A stretch of 64,000 nucleotides of DNA from CAVVXN01 sp963772585 (GCA_963772585.1 CAVYXV010000007.1:1-64000); one strand, 5' to 3'; positions 7,540 through 16,135 are shown, counted from the stretch's first letter. Notes: a model not told the origin generated them from the letters alone. Numbers and translations: made by a program.

Positions 7540-8439
7540 CTACGCCGCCGCGCCTGTCGCGGCGGCCAGGTTCTCGGCCCGCTTCTGCGCCGGCGTCTTC
7601 CAGCCAAGGGACTCGTGCGGGCGTTGATGGTTGTACCTCTGGAGCCAGGCTTCGAGGGCATCGCGCAACTCCTGTGCACTGTCCCAGTCTCGAGCCCAGA
7701 TCAGCTCGGCCTTCATGGTCAGGATGACCCGTTCCGTGATGGCGTTGCCGGTCGGTCGTCCGACGGGGGCGAAGCTCTGCTCCACGCCCCACTCCTTGCA
7801 CAGGGCGAGGCACACGGCGCCCGTGTACTGCGGGCCATGGTCCATGCGCAGTTCGAGGCCGTCCACGACGTTCTCGGGGGCGCCAAACGTCTCGTTCAGG
7901 GCCGTGCGCACCGGCGCGAGCACCATCTCGGCCTCTTGGCACGTGCTGACGCCGATGCCGAGCAGGAGGCGATCGCCGAAGTCGATCACCGGCGCCAGGG
8001 CCACGAGGCCGTCCTGGCGCGTCCACACGGTCGTGAGGTCCGTTCCCCAGCGCCGGTTGGACTCGGGTACCGCCACCGTGCCTTCGCGCGCATGGAGGCT
8101 GTGAGGGCCGGAGGCGGGCTGCAGGAGCCCCAGGGCGCCCATCATCTTCCAGACCCGGTTGTGGCCGACGTGCAGCTCCTCGTGGTGACGCAGGATTGCC
8201 CAGATCTTGCGATGCCCCCAGGCCTCGGCGCCTTCCTGGGACGTCACGCGGAGGACCGCCTCACGCAGTTGCGCATCGCTCACGATCATGTTCGGCGGGG
8301 CCTTCCTCTGCGCCGGCGTCGAGGTCCGTGCGGACGCACGGAGCCTCTCCCGCGCTTGGTAGTAGGCCTGCTTCGAGAGGCACATGGCCTGGCACAGCTG
8401 CCGCACCGTGGCGGGTCCCCGGGAGGTCTGGCGGCTCAT
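7540..8439 (-). CDS. IS3-family transposase OrfB (DDE integrase core)
   Basis: 299 residues. A helical N-terminal HTH_21-like region ('AWGHRKIWAILRHHEELHVGHNRVWKMM') is followed by an rve integrase core. The triad is visible: D in 'RRWGTDLTTVW', D in 'LRMDHGPQYTG' and E in 'PTGNAITERVI'. The C-terminus 'RYNHQRPHESLGWKTPAQ' is typical of IS3 OrfB. Its ATG overlaps the orfA stop by four bases (ATGA). In many IS3 elements OrfAB is instead made by a -1 frameshift; here coupling by overlap is what the sequence shows. Intact. Confidence 0.92.
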   Translation of the reverse strand: MSRQTSRGPATVRQLCQAMCLSKQAYYQARERLRASARTSTPAQRKAPPNMIVSDAQLREAVLRVTSQEGAEAWGHRKIWAILRHHEELHVGHNRVWKMMGALGLLQPASGPHSLHAREGTVAVPESNRRWGTDLTTVWTRQDGLVALAPVIDFGDRLLLGIGVSTCQEAEMVLAPVRTALNETFGAPENVVDGLELRMDHGPQYTGAVCLALCKEWGVEQSFAPVGRPTGNAITERVILTMKAELIWARDWDSAQELRDALEAWLQRYNHQRPHESLGWKTPAQKRAENLAAATGAAA

Positions 8440-8885
8440 CGAGACGACCTCCCGGGCGGCGTAGGGCGGTCCTTGATGGCCCTCTCACGCAGCTCATGGC
8501 GGATGGCCAGGTCGGTGAAGGCCTCGCGCAGCGCCTTGAGTTCCTTCTCCAGCTCCCGCTCCCGGCCCGAGCGTGCGTCTCCCTGGCGCATGGCTTGCTG
8601 CACGCTCTCCAGGGCCTGCTCGCGCCACTTCTCGATCGTGCTCTCCCGGACGCCGAAGCGGCGCGCCAGCGCGCCGAGGCTTGCCTTGCCGCCCAAGAGC
8701 GCCAGGACGGCCCTGGTGCGCTCCTCGGCCGTGCGGCGGCCGGGGCGCCCGATGCGTTCCGCCGCAAGCTCTGCTTCGCTACGCTCAGCAGAGCTTGCGG
8801 CGGAACGCCCTGCATTGGATCGCTTCCTCTGTGTCACGTCGTCCTCCGTTGTACGGGTAGGATTCCATGCCCGCCAGACAGTCAA
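8436..8885 (-). CDS. IS3-family OrfA (helix-turn-helix)
   Basis: Up to 149 residues from ATG 8885; the true start may be further in. The helix-turn-helix is 'GKASLGALARRFGVRESTIEKW' (about 68-90), followed by a leucine-zipper-like coiled coil 'RERELEKELKALREAF', as expected for an OrfA that binds the element ends. Between the start and the helix-turn-helix is an odd Ala/Ser/Glu-rich stretch encoded by a perfect 22-bp inverted repeat (8754-8808). This is unlike the rest of the gene. Confidence 0.8.
   Translation of the reverse strand: MTVWRAWNPTRTTEDDVTQRKRSNAGRSAASSAERSEAELAAERIGRPGRRTAEERTRAVLALLGGKASLGALARRFGVRESTIEKWREQALESVQQAMRQGDARSGRERELEKELKALREAFTDLAIRHELRERAIKDRPTPPGRSSR
8754..8808. 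repeat. Perfect 22-bp inverted repeat inside orfA
   Basis: Arms at 8754-8775 and 8787-8808 are exact reverse complements, separated by 11 bases (TCGCTACGCTC). The hairpin lies in frame within orfA and supplies about 18 codons without breaking the frame. It resembles palindromic elements that insert into coding DNA. No second copy is visible in this window. Confidence 0.8.
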
Positions 8886-8923
8886 CGCTCAGACCGGGGA
8901 CGGGGTAGTTCCTGGTCCAGATG

Positions 8924-9270
8924 CCCTTGGTCTTGAGCCGAGCCCAGCCAAGGTCTCTGGCTCGCCGTATCACGAGCCGAAGGACGCGCTTGCCCAGGCC
9001 CCGATTGCGGTAGGCAGGAACCCCGATGACGATCGGGACAGTCTCGGGGGTGAGCGAAACATCGCCAATCGGCGTCCACAACCCCGGCGCCTCCCGCACC
9101 TCGATGATGTAGACCTCACCCCGCTCCAAGAAGTAGCGGTACTCCGAGCGCAACGACGACGGGGTGGATCCGATCCTGTGTTTCACGTGCACCCCGCGGC
9201 CCGTCGCATGAGGGGCGAGGCGGCGCGTCGCGTGGGAGATCGGGGCGCGGGAGCGAATCGTGACGCGCAT
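8924..9270 (-). pseudogene. N-terminal part of an interrupted GNAT acetyltransferase
   Basis: The acetyl-CoA binding motif A is clear: 'IVIGVPAYRNRGLGKRVLRL' (R/Q-x-x-G-x-G/A form). It is preceded by beta strands 'YIIEVREAPGLWTPIGDVSL' and followed by 'DLGWARLKTKGIWTRN', where the IS3 direct repeat begins. ATG 9270 gives MRVTIRSRAP; an internal GTG near 9189 is an alternative. The missing end is at 7356-7473. GNAT enzymes transfer acetyl from acetyl-CoA to an amine; the substrate is unknown. Inactive as interrupted. Confidence 0.75.
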
Positions 9271-9401
9271 CGCCGCGGCACCGGACGGTCACCGGGCGGG
9301 TGGCGGCGTGGCCCCGCGGTGACGCCCCGTCGCCGCCCGCGGCCTGGATCCGGGGGGGGCCCGGAGGAACGGGGCTTGCTCGGGGCTGGGGGGAGGCCCT
9401 C

Positions 9402-10415
9402 GTGAACAGCCGTGCTCCGCTCGCCCTCGGGACCCTCTTGGGGGCCCTTCTCCTCGCTCCCGTCGCCCGCGCCGCGGATCCCCCCCGCGTGGATCTCCTG
9501 ACAGTCCTCCGGCTCGAGACCACGGAGGACGCGGCGGGACTCGCGGCGCCGCACGGGCTCTACTGCACCGTGGGCGCGGGCAGCCCCCTCGGCGTCTTCT
9601 CGGCGGGAGCCCGCGTGATCCTCCACTCCCTGGGGGGCGGCACGTTCCGCGTCGTCCCGGACGCTCCCGGGCTCACCGCCTGCTGCGTGGGCGAGACCGT
9701 GCACGTCCTGGAGTTCCTCTCGCCGCGGCGGGGGCTCGAGGCGCTGGGGCTCGAGGCCTCGGACGAGCCGATCCGCGACGGCGCCCACCGCGACACGCGG
9801 GTCGTCGACCCGGCGCGCTGCGCCGCGAACGGTATCGCCTGCGACGGCGTGGGCAGCCTCGCCACGGTGTACGGGCGCGGGCACGGGCACTGGTCGGTCT
9901 CGACGTTCGGGCGCGATCCGGCGAGCGCCGACATCGACGCCTGGGCGTTCTACACCTACCGGACGCCGGCCGGGGACGCGCTCGAACGCGCCAGCGTGCA
10001 CCTCGATCTCGCGACGCTCGTGGAGGGCGGCCGCCTGCTGGCCCGCGTGGCCGAGCCGGAGCGGCTCGCCGCGCGCGGCATCCGGAACCTCGCGGCGGGG
10101 GACCTCGTACTCCTCGCGCGAGGTGCCGGCGGCGCATGGACGCTGTCCACCCTGCTTCCGGGCTTCTCCTGCGGGCTGGCGCTGGACGTGCTCGACCTCG
10201 ACGCGCTGGGGCTCGAGTCGCCGCGCCTGCTCGACCTGCCGGCGGGCGGCCGTGTGGCCGGGCGCATCCGGTTCGCGTGGAAGGCGGCCCGGGAGGGGCT
10301 GAAGGGGGCGCGGTCGCGCGATCCCGTCGAGGTCGCGCGCGAAGCCGACGGTGCCTACCGCCTCCGCGACCTCGCGCCGCACCGACCCGTCTCCCTGTTG
10401 CTGCCCACCTCCTGA
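9402..10415 (+). CDS. Secreted protein of unknown function
   Basis: 337 residues from GTG 9402, which follows GGGGGAGGC by five bases. Upstream in-frame ATGs lack a ribosome site and would bury the signal peptide. The N-terminus 'VNSRAPLALGTLLGALLLAP' plus VARAADPP is a classical Sec signal with an A-x-A site. The mature part has repeated beta-rich segments, e.g. 'GVFSAGARVILHSLGGGTFR' and 'NLAAGDLVLLARGAGGAWTL', that look like two or more related modules. There is one Cys pair (TACCVGE). No catalytic motif is recognised. It stands alone next to the mobile-element cluster. Confidence 0.65.
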   Translation: MNSRAPLALGTLLGALLLAPVARAADPPRVDLLTVLRLETTEDAAGLAAPHGLYCTVGAGSPLGVFSAGARVILHSLGGGTFRVVPDAPGLTACCVGETVHVLEFLSPRRGLEALGLEASDEPIRDGAHRDTRVVDPARCAANGIACDGVGSLATVYGRGHGHWSVSTFGRDPASADIDAWAFYTYRTPAGDALERASVHLDLATLVEGGRLLARVAEPERLAARGIRNLAAGDLVLLARGAGGAWTLSTLLPGFSCGLALDVLDLDALGLESPRLLDLPAGGRVAGRIRFAWKAAREGLKGARSRDPVEVAREADGAYRLRDLAPHRPVSLLLPTS

Positions 10416-10551
10416 TCGTCCTGCGAAACGTCTCGTACCGAGGCAGCCTCGCAATCACACCTTCTCGCGCGAGCCGCGCGACGGACCAGCCGCCCTCGCA
10501 CGGAACGGCGACGATGCGAGGCCCCGATTGGCGGGCGGGTACCTTGCGTCG

Positions 10552-10950
10552 ATGGAGCCTGCCGTCAAGGCCCGGTACACGAGCGAGGTCCGCGCCGCCG
10601 TCGCCTCGACGGTCGGCGTGGAGCCCGATCGCATGCGCGACCTCGGGGGCTTCGACAGCTTCGTCCACGAAGCCCGCGTCGACGGCACCCCGCGCATCGT
10701 GAAGGCGACGTGGGGCGGTCGGCGGTCGGCCGACGAGCTGGGCGCGGAGATCCACTTCGTGAACTGGCTCGCGGACCGGGGCGCGCCCGTCGCGAGGCCG
10801 CTGCCGCTGGCCGGCGGCGGGCTCCGGGAAGCGGTCCCCGCGGGGGAGAGCGTCTTCCACGTGACCTCCTGGGCCAAGGCCCAGGGCCGCAGCCTGCGGC
10901 GCGACGAGCTCGCGCCGGAGATCTTCGTGCCGTGGGGGGCGCTGCGGGGA
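10552..10950 (+). pseudogene. N-terminal part of an aminoglycoside phosphotransferase-fold kinase, truncated
   Basis: It starts at ATG 10552 (MEPAVKARYTSEVRAAVAST). Residues 30-125 fit the N-lobe of APH-type kinases: 'FDSFVHEARVDGTPRIVKAT' (glycine loop and Lys), then 'GAEIHFVNWLADRGAPVARP' (alphaC region) and 'HVTSWAKAQGRSLRRDEL' (hinge). The catalytic loop HxDxxxxN and the metal-binding Asp that should follow are missing. The frame runs into transposase scrap at about 10951. The upstream DNA looks ordinary, so the break is at the right end only. Confidence 0.6.
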
Positions 10951-10952
10951 GG

Positions 10953-10997
10953 CCATGGTGATCCTGGCGTGGATCACGGACTTCGCGGTCGTGGACC
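10953..10997 (+). mobile_element. IS91-type transposase scrap
   Basis: Fifteen codons, MVILAWITDFAVVDR, match the 'MAIVAWITDRDVVDR' segment of the IS91 transposase tail at 17.4 kb. The scrap joins directly to the truncated kinase on the left and to an unrelated transposase end on the right, so it is a recombination remnant. Confidence 0.55.
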
Positions 10998-11003
10998 GGA
11001 CAC

Positions 11004-11216
11004 ATGCGTCTGGTATGTGAAGCCTGCCAGAAGGAAGGCATCGCGAAGGAACAGCTGACGCTGCACCAAGATCGCGGCGCGCCCAGGACGGCCAAGACCT
11101 TTTCGCAACTGCTCGTGGATCTCGACGTACTCGCCAGCTACAGCCGGCCGCGTGTGTCCGATGACAACCCCTACTCCGAGAGCCACTTCAAGACCGTGAA
11201 GTACGCGCCCGCCTAG
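11004..11216 (+). pseudogene. C-terminal fragment of an IS3/IS481-type transposase
   Basis: Seventy codons reading 'LTLHQDRGAPRTAKTFSQLL' followed by 'SRPRVSDDNPYSESHFKTVK', ending in TAG. This is the second Asp (HQDRG) and the Glu (S-D-D-N-P-Y-S-E-S) end of a DDE integrase core. The first two thirds of the transposase and the terminal repeats are missing. It is not functional. Confidence 0.75.
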
Positions 11217-11315
11217 ACGATCGTACGCCTCGGGCGTCGCGCGTTCCGTGCGGTAGGGCGCGAGCCAGGCCGCGGGCGGCTGCGCCGTCGAGTCCGACGG
11301 CGTGAGGTACGCCTC

Positions 11316-11994
11316 CGCGGGCGGTGTCGCGGCAGGCCGCGGTGGATTCCTCGTCCGGGCTCGCCTGGTCGCTTCCTGCACCGCTGGCCTCCTGGGGCTC
11401 CTCCTCCGGGGGACGGTAGAGTTGCCGCGCACGATTCGAGTAGGCACCCGAGTAAACGACCATGTGCTGGTACGGGTCGGGGATCTGCGTCGTGACGGCG
11501 TGTACCCAGGCCAGGGCGTCGAAGAGTCGGCTGTCCTTTCCGGATTGCGGATCGGGCGGCGTGAGCAGCCTGATCCGTCCGTCCTCCTGGGGCTTCACCT
11601 TGGATGACGCGATCGGCGCGCGGGCGATATAGCGCCCCAGCCGCTCCAGGCTCTTCCCTGCCGTCGGCTCGATGGCCTCTCCCACGTGCACCGAGAAGCC
11701 GGAGTGCTGCCAGGCCAGCAGGCGTTCCAGCGCCTCGGCGCTCAGGCGTTCGGCTTCGTGCATCCGGCGCAGCAGGATGCGCCGGAAGCGCTCCTCGAGC
11801 ACACGCGCGTCGATCATGGCCAGCGGCACGAACGCGCCGCCGCGCTCGATCAGCCCGTCGGTGACGATGGCATGGACGTGCGGGTGCCAGTTGCCGTAGG
11901 AGCCGAAGGTCTGGACGGAGGCGACCATGCCCGGCAGCGCGTCGCGACGGCCCAGGACATCCTGGAAGCAGCGCCGCATCGCCTCGTAGGCCGC
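11316..11994 (-). pseudogene. Middle part of an IS91-family (Y2/HUH) transposase
   Basis: About 225 codons, from 'AYEAMRRCFQDVLGRRDALP' through 'GNWHPHVHAIVTDGLIERGG' (the HUH metal site H-x-H) and 'LGRYIARAPIASSKVKPQED' to 'LFDALAWVHAVTTQIPDPYQ'. The zinc-binding N-terminus and the conserved tail are absent. The frame continues from a different transposase at 11995-12487 after a frame change. A homologous but non-identical tail lies at 17089-17562 on the other strand. Confidence 0.75.
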
Positions 11995-12487
11995 GCGGCA
12001 GGACCGGGATGGCGATCCCGCGCTCCCGGTTCCAGGGCAAGGGCACCCACACCGAGAGCACGACCCAGTTGTGGCCGAATGCGAACGAGGCCCGTCGGCC
12101 TCCCGCCCCGCCGTAGGTCGAGGTGGCTGCGTCGTGGTGCATCCCGGCTCCGAACAACTGCGGCCCCGTGCGGTGACACAGCGTGTCGTCCACTGCGGCC
12201 TCGATGCGCTGCGGAACGAACGGGAGGAGGAGGCCGAACAGGTGCCGGCCGACCTCGTCCACGCTCCACCGGGCTTGGGAGAGGAATCGGTAGTAGGCGC
12301 TGTGGCCCTTGTCCGCCAGCCCCTGGACGCCGGCCGCCACAATGGCCCGGCTGATCGTGTGCACACCCGGGCACAGGATCCAGCCGCAGAGCATGGCCAC
12401 GAAGTTCTCGAAGCTCGGAGCCGTGAAGCACGGACGGAAGGTGAAGAGGATGGGCTGAACGGACGAAGGAAGGTAAGAAGAGTTCAT
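11995..12487 (-). pseudogene. N-terminal part of a DDE_5/IS701-like transposase
   Basis: It starts at ATG 12487 (MNSSYLPSSVQPILFTFRPC). It continues with 'HTISRAIVAAGVQGLADKGH', 'RIEAAVDDTLCHRTGPQLFG' (first catalytic Asp region) and 'FGHNWVVLSVWVPLPWNRER', which are typical of the first third of IS701-like DDE transposases. The frame breaks at about 11995, where IS91 transposase sequence takes over. So the two elements recombined or one inserted in the other and was then deleted. Confidence 0.75.
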
Positions 12488-12910
12488 CGGCCGGCCTTCC
12501 GATGGTGGGTGTGTCGTTACCCCGTCCGTCGGTTGGTTGGCCGGTCTTCTTTCGTGTCTTGTCAGTCGCTCAGATCCCCCTCAAAAAGGGCCAAAGTCGA
12601 GACTAGCGGTCACGCGTCCCCGCAAGCTGGTCGACGTGGAGGTTGGCATCAATTCGCAACGACGCGCACCCGGTTCCGGATCCGGAGGTCCATGGCTCGG
12701 GACCGATTGGGCGCTCGCCATCCCGCCGCTCTCTTCTCCACAACTTGCGCCTGGCCGCCGCGTTGCCCAGGCACGTCCGGTCGGACGGCGCGCACGAATC
12801 CCGGCACGTCCGGCTCGCGCCACGTCCCTCACATCCACGGATGGCGGCGCGAGCGTGGCATTGAACGTCGTCATGCAATTCCGTATCCTGCCGCGCAAGG
12901 AGGTGTACCG
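12488..12910. other. Intergenic stretch right of the transposon scraps
   Basis: No supported gene. The sequence just upstream of 12911 carries the Shine-Dalgarno AAGGAGG for the following lipoprotein, so its promoter should lie here. The left part may include the end of the DDE_5-type element, but no inverted partner is visible. Confidence 0.35.
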
Positions 12911-13441
12911 ATGTTCGATCCGCGGAGGACCGCCTGCACACTCGCGCTTCTGCTGCTCTTCGGTGGATGCGGCGGGAAGTCGGAGGAGGAGACGCCCGCT
13001 CAGCCCCATTCGGCTGCCCAGACGTCTCCGGGTGCGACCCCGGCGGCCGCCACGCCGGAGACGCTCCCCGTGAACACCGCAACGGTCGCTTGCAGCATCC
13101 TCACGGCGGACGACCTGGCCGTCGAGAGCTGCAACAAAGTCGTGAACACGTGGCTCCTGGTGCTGCGCAAGCGCCCGTACGGGGTGACGATCGGCCTCCC
13201 GAGCATCGACGCCGGCACCTACGCGGCGGACCGCGGAGGGCAGGGACTCGCCATCACGTTCTCGGACGCCACGGATCTCTCCGACATCCAGAACCACGGC
13301 ATGAAGCAGCTGAAGGTCGTCCTGCAGGAGAAGGACGGGGTCCGCAGCGGGACCTACGACGGTGTGGTGCTCAAGGACTACGTGGAGGAGATTCCCATCC
13401 ACGGCATGTTCCGCTTCGACGCGAGCAAGGTGAGCGAGTAG
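12911..13441 (+). CDS. Lipoprotein of unknown function
   Basis: 176 residues. ATG 12911 is placed eight bases after AAGGAGG. The N-terminus 'MFDPRRTACTLALLLLFGGC' carries a lipobox (L-F-G-G-C), then a Ser/Thr/Pro/Ala linker (about 25-58). A single small domain follows with beta-rich segments ('GQGLAITFSDATDLSDIQNH', 'DGVRSGTYDGVVLKDYVEEI'). There are two further cysteines (VACSIL, ESCNKV), 13 residues apart, which could form a disulfide. No family recognised. Confidence 0.65.
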   Translation: MFDPRRTACTLALLLLFGGCGGKSEEETPAQPHSAAQTSPGATPAAATPETLPVNTATVACSILTADDLAVESCNKVVNTWLLVLRKRPYGVTIGLPSIDAGTYAADRGGQGLAITFSDATDLSDIQNHGMKQLKVVLQEKDGVRSGTYDGVVLKDYVEEIPIHGMFRFDASKVSE

Positions 13442-13558
13442 CCCTGACGCCACGGAACCTGCGCCACGGGGGCTCCCCACACGCCAGTCCCTGCTTCCCC
13501 CGAGCAGCGGATTGCGGTTCAATGGCCGCGGTCCGACTGCTTGGATCGGGAGGTCTCC

Positions 13559-14887
13559 ATGCGCGTCCCGGCACGGATTCTGTTCCTCGTCATCGTGGGG
13601 CTCACCTGCGCCGGCCCAGCGCGCGCCGGGGGGGAGGCGCCGGCCAACGAGATCAGCAGCGCCGAGCACTACCTCGAGAAGCTCGAGCGCCACGTCGAGC
13701 GCGCCGGAGGCAAGCCGTTCTCGCTCTCCTACGACGATAACGAGGCGCTGAAGCGCGTGCGCACGCTGAAGGAGGCCTATCCGGACGATCGCACCGTCGA
13801 GGCCCTATTCCAGCGCGCGCGCGCGGGGCTGATGGCGAGCAAGGGCGAGCACCGGACGATCACCCCCGAGATGCTCGCCTACCGCGAGCAGGAGCGCGTG
13901 TTGGTGGAGAAGCTCGCGGGCGCCGCCGCCAAGGAATGGGGAGCCCTCGAGTTGAAGCTCGACGCCGCGGGTGAGCGGATCGAGAAGCCCTTCCCGGCGC
14001 CCGACCCCCTCTACTCGGATCCGGAGGCCATGGTGGGGAAGGCCGTGGTCCTGGAGGACTTCCGCTACCCCGACAACGAGTTCACGGAGGTCGGCGGGCA
14101 GTTCGTTTTCGTCGGCTCGCAGACGACGGGCTTCTACTTCGTGCGGCTGACCTCGCGCGCGTGGCTGGGCGCCTACGAGGCGCTGAAGCGCTACCGGCTA
14201 GGCGTCGGCACGGACGTGCCCGCGCCGTGGACCCTCGTGGGCGAGGTGACAGGGGTGAACCTCCTCGTGCCCGAGGCGGGCGAAGAGAAGACGATGCAGG
14301 CGTGGTTCGGTTGGGTGGTGGAACCCCGGGCGATCTGGGTGGACGGGCACGTGCTCGCCTACGCGGATCCCGAGCGCGACCTCGGGGGGACGTTCGCGGG
14401 CGAGGACGACCTGGAGACGCTGAAGCAGGGCTTCTACACCGTCAAGGAGGTGCCCGAGGACGTCGACCCGCTCCGTCTCGTCGAGATCCTCGCCACGGCC
14501 ATCAAGGAGAGGAACTACCTCCTCTACTTGGACTGCATAGATCCCGCGCGGAAGGTCACGCCCAAGGCCATCCAGCGCCTCCGCTACTTCTACGACAACA
14601 ACCTCGAGCGGTACCGTCGCTTCTACGTGTACGTGGAACCCTACGAGTTGGTGGGCATCGACGTGATCAGGGGGTGGCGCGTCGAGGAGGGATCCAACGA
14701 GGATTTCTTCCTGGACGACGAGCAGAAGAAGAAGCTGAAGGAGCACAGCGAGGAGGTGGTGGAGCAGGCGGTCGTCATGATCCGGACCTACGACGAGCAT
14801 GGGAAGCAGTCCGCGTACCCGAAGCAGGTGGTCCTGCGGCGTACCGAGGGAGGAAGGTGGCATGTCTACAGTGGCTACCCGCTCTAG
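13559..14887 (+). CDS. Secreted protein of unknown function
   Basis: 442 residues. ATG 13559 follows GGGAGG by six bases; the in-frame ATG 13541 lacks a ribosome site. The signal peptide is 'MRVPARILFLVIVGLTCAGP' plus ARAG. The mature N-terminal part is helical and charged (about 25-130). A middle domain 'AMVGKAVVLEDFRYPDNEFT' to 'WFGWVVEPRAIWVDGHVLAY' is beta-rich and OB-like. The C-terminus has a helical region (KKKLKEHSEEVVEQ) and a final small beta domain (QVVLRRTEGGRWHVYSGYPL). Its stop overlaps the next gene by 26 bases, so the two are co-transcribed. I do not recognise it. Confidence 0.7.
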   Translation: MRVPARILFLVIVGLTCAGPARAGGEAPANEISSAEHYLEKLERHVERAGGKPFSLSYDDNEALKRVRTLKEAYPDDRTVEALFQRARAGLMASKGEHRTITPEMLAYREQERVLVEKLAGAAAKEWGALELKLDAAGERIEKPFPAPDPLYSDPEAMVGKAVVLEDFRYPDNEFTEVGGQFVFVGSQTTGFYFVRLTSRAWLGAYEALKRYRLGVGTDVPAPWTLVGEVTGVNLLVPEAGEEKTMQAWFGWVVEPRAIWVDGHVLAYADPERDLGGTFAGEDDLETLKQGFYTVKEVPEDVDPLRLVEILATAIKERNYLLYLDCIDPARKVTPKAIQRLRYFYDNNLERYRRFYVYVEPYELVGIDVIRGWRVEEGSNEDFFLDDEQKKKLKEHSEEVVEQAVVMIRTYDEHGKQSAYPKQVVLRRTEGGRWHVYSGYPL

Positions 14888-15869
14888 CCGACCGCACGTG
14901 CGTGTCGCGGTGTTGGCACTCCTCGCGGCGGCTCTGACGCCAGTCTCGCTCAGGGCCGAGGATGCGCAGGACGACTTCCCCGCGCTCGCGAAGAAGTCCG
15001 GCGTCGTCCGGCTGCTCCTCCGGAACTATGAGGAGAAGCGGAGCAAGACGGCCCAGGGGCTGGCCCTCCTCCTCACCACGGAGGACGTGACGAGCGACGT
15101 CCTGGCGAGCGAGGACCCCGCGGCCGCCGCGATCGAGTCGGTGGACCGCGTGGTGGACCTGCTGGAGGGAAAGCTGCTCGAGCTCCAGAAGGGCGTCACG
15201 GCACAGAAGTCCTCCGCCAAGAAGGCTCTCCTCGAGGCGTTCAAGGCGTGGTCGAAAAGCGAGCGGGCGGAGATCGACGCTGCCCGAGAACTGGCGGGGC
15301 ACATGGCGGCCACGCGGGCGCGGCTCGTCGTGGACTGGCAGGCGTGGGAGCTCTACGGCGTGCTCCTGCGCTACAAGCTGAGCGACGTGCAGAAACTCGC
15401 CAAGGCCCTCAGCAAGGCCTACGTGCGCGTGGACGAATTGCTCGTCACGGAGGCGGACGCCGAGGTCTTGAAGCGGGAGAGGCTCGTCTTCCAGCCCATC
15501 ACCTGGGCGTCTCGGACGTTGGAGGAGGTCCTCAAGAAGCTCGCGGACGGCGTGGAGGCGGAGGTCAAGAAGACCTACCCGGCGGAGACGCACGCTGCCG
15601 CCTTCGCGACCCTGGACCGGTTGCTCCAGGGCAAGCAGTTCACGCATGCGGTCTGGGTGGAGGAGCTCGCCAAGGGGAAGCCCTACCTTGACAGGCTCCT
15701 CCAGAAGGCGGTGGACGAGCACCAGCGGGTTCTCGAGATCGCGGCGCCGATCTCCGACGGGAGTCTGCTCGCGGAGCAGGGTGCCCCCTTCGACGAGGTG
15801 AAGTTCGAGGGGATCCGGGACGCCTTCTACGCCTTGTACGGTCGCCTGCAGGGGCGGAGCGGCGGCTGA
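14862..15869 (+). CDS. Secreted helical protein of unknown function
   Basis: 335 residues from ATG 14862, preceded by GAGGGAGGAAGG. It overlaps the end of the preceding gene, so translational coupling is likely. The signal peptide is 'VRVAVLALLAAALTPVSLRA'. The rest is almost entirely alpha-helical with heptad-like spacing (e.g. 'LEGKLLELQKGVTAQKSSAK', 'LEEVLKKLADGVEAEVKKTY'), suggesting helical bundles or coiled coils. No cysteines or catalytic motif were noticed. With its neighbour it forms a two-gene exported unit of unknown role. Confidence 0.7.
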   Translation: MSTVATRSSRPHVRVAVLALLAAALTPVSLRAEDAQDDFPALAKKSGVVRLLLRNYEEKRSKTAQGLALLLTTEDVTSDVLASEDPAAAAIESVDRVVDLLEGKLLELQKGVTAQKSSAKKALLEAFKAWSKSERAEIDAARELAGHMAATRARLVVDWQAWELYGVLLRYKLSDVQKLAKALSKAYVRVDELLVTEADAEVLKRERLVFQPITWASRTLEEVLKKLADGVEAEVKKTYPAETHAAAFATLDRLLQGKQFTHAVWVEELAKGKPYLDRLLQKAVDEHQRVLEIAAPISDGSLLAEQGAPFDEVKFEGIRDAFYALYGRLQGRSGG

Positions 15870-15953
15870 CGGTCCCACGTTCTCGTCCGTGAAGTCCCGA
15901 CGGATGCGACCGTTCGGGAACGCGGGGAGGTGTGGCCGCCCACGGGGGTCGGC

Positions 15954-16135
15954 TCAGTCCCTGGCGACGATCTTCGTCATGTTCACCACGAGCATCAACC
16001 GACCGTCATCCACGAGGCGCCGCCAGGCGCCGCACACCTCCCGCTCGAGCGCGTCGCGGCGCTCCGCACTCGCTTCCGCGAGTACGTCCATCAATGGCGT
16101 CGAGTGGACGTACTGCTGCGGTGGTAGGTGGCCAG
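15954..16135 (-). pseudogene. C-terminal remnant of a possible SAM-methyltransferase-like protein
   Basis: The minus-strand frame ending in TGA at 15954-15956 reads 'QQYVHSTPLMDVLAEASAER', then 'LEREVCGAWRRLVDDGRLML' and 'VVNMTKIVARD'. Third positions are strongly GC-biased as in real genes here. The pattern resembles the end of class I SAM-methyltransferase-type proteins; this is an impression. Upstream the frame is lost where a fragment in the opposite direction begins. No start. Confidence 0.35.

Larger units (their letters stand above)
7474..8907 (-). mobile_element. IS3-family insertion sequence inside a GNAT gene
   Basis: A 1434-bp element carrying orfA (8436-8885) and orfB (7540-8439) on the minus strand. 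Its ends are imperfect inverted repeats. The left edge reads TGTTCCGTCCCCGACC and the right edge, inverted, TACCCCGTCCCCGGTC; further blocks GTTGAC and TGGAATCCT are also shared. The element is flanked on both sides by an identical 16-bp direct repeat, GTTCCTGGTCCAGATG, at 7458-7473 and 8908-8923. It splits a GNAT reading frame. Such a long target duplication is atypical for IS3 (usually 3-5 bp), so the exact ends may differ from those given. Confidence 0.8.
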
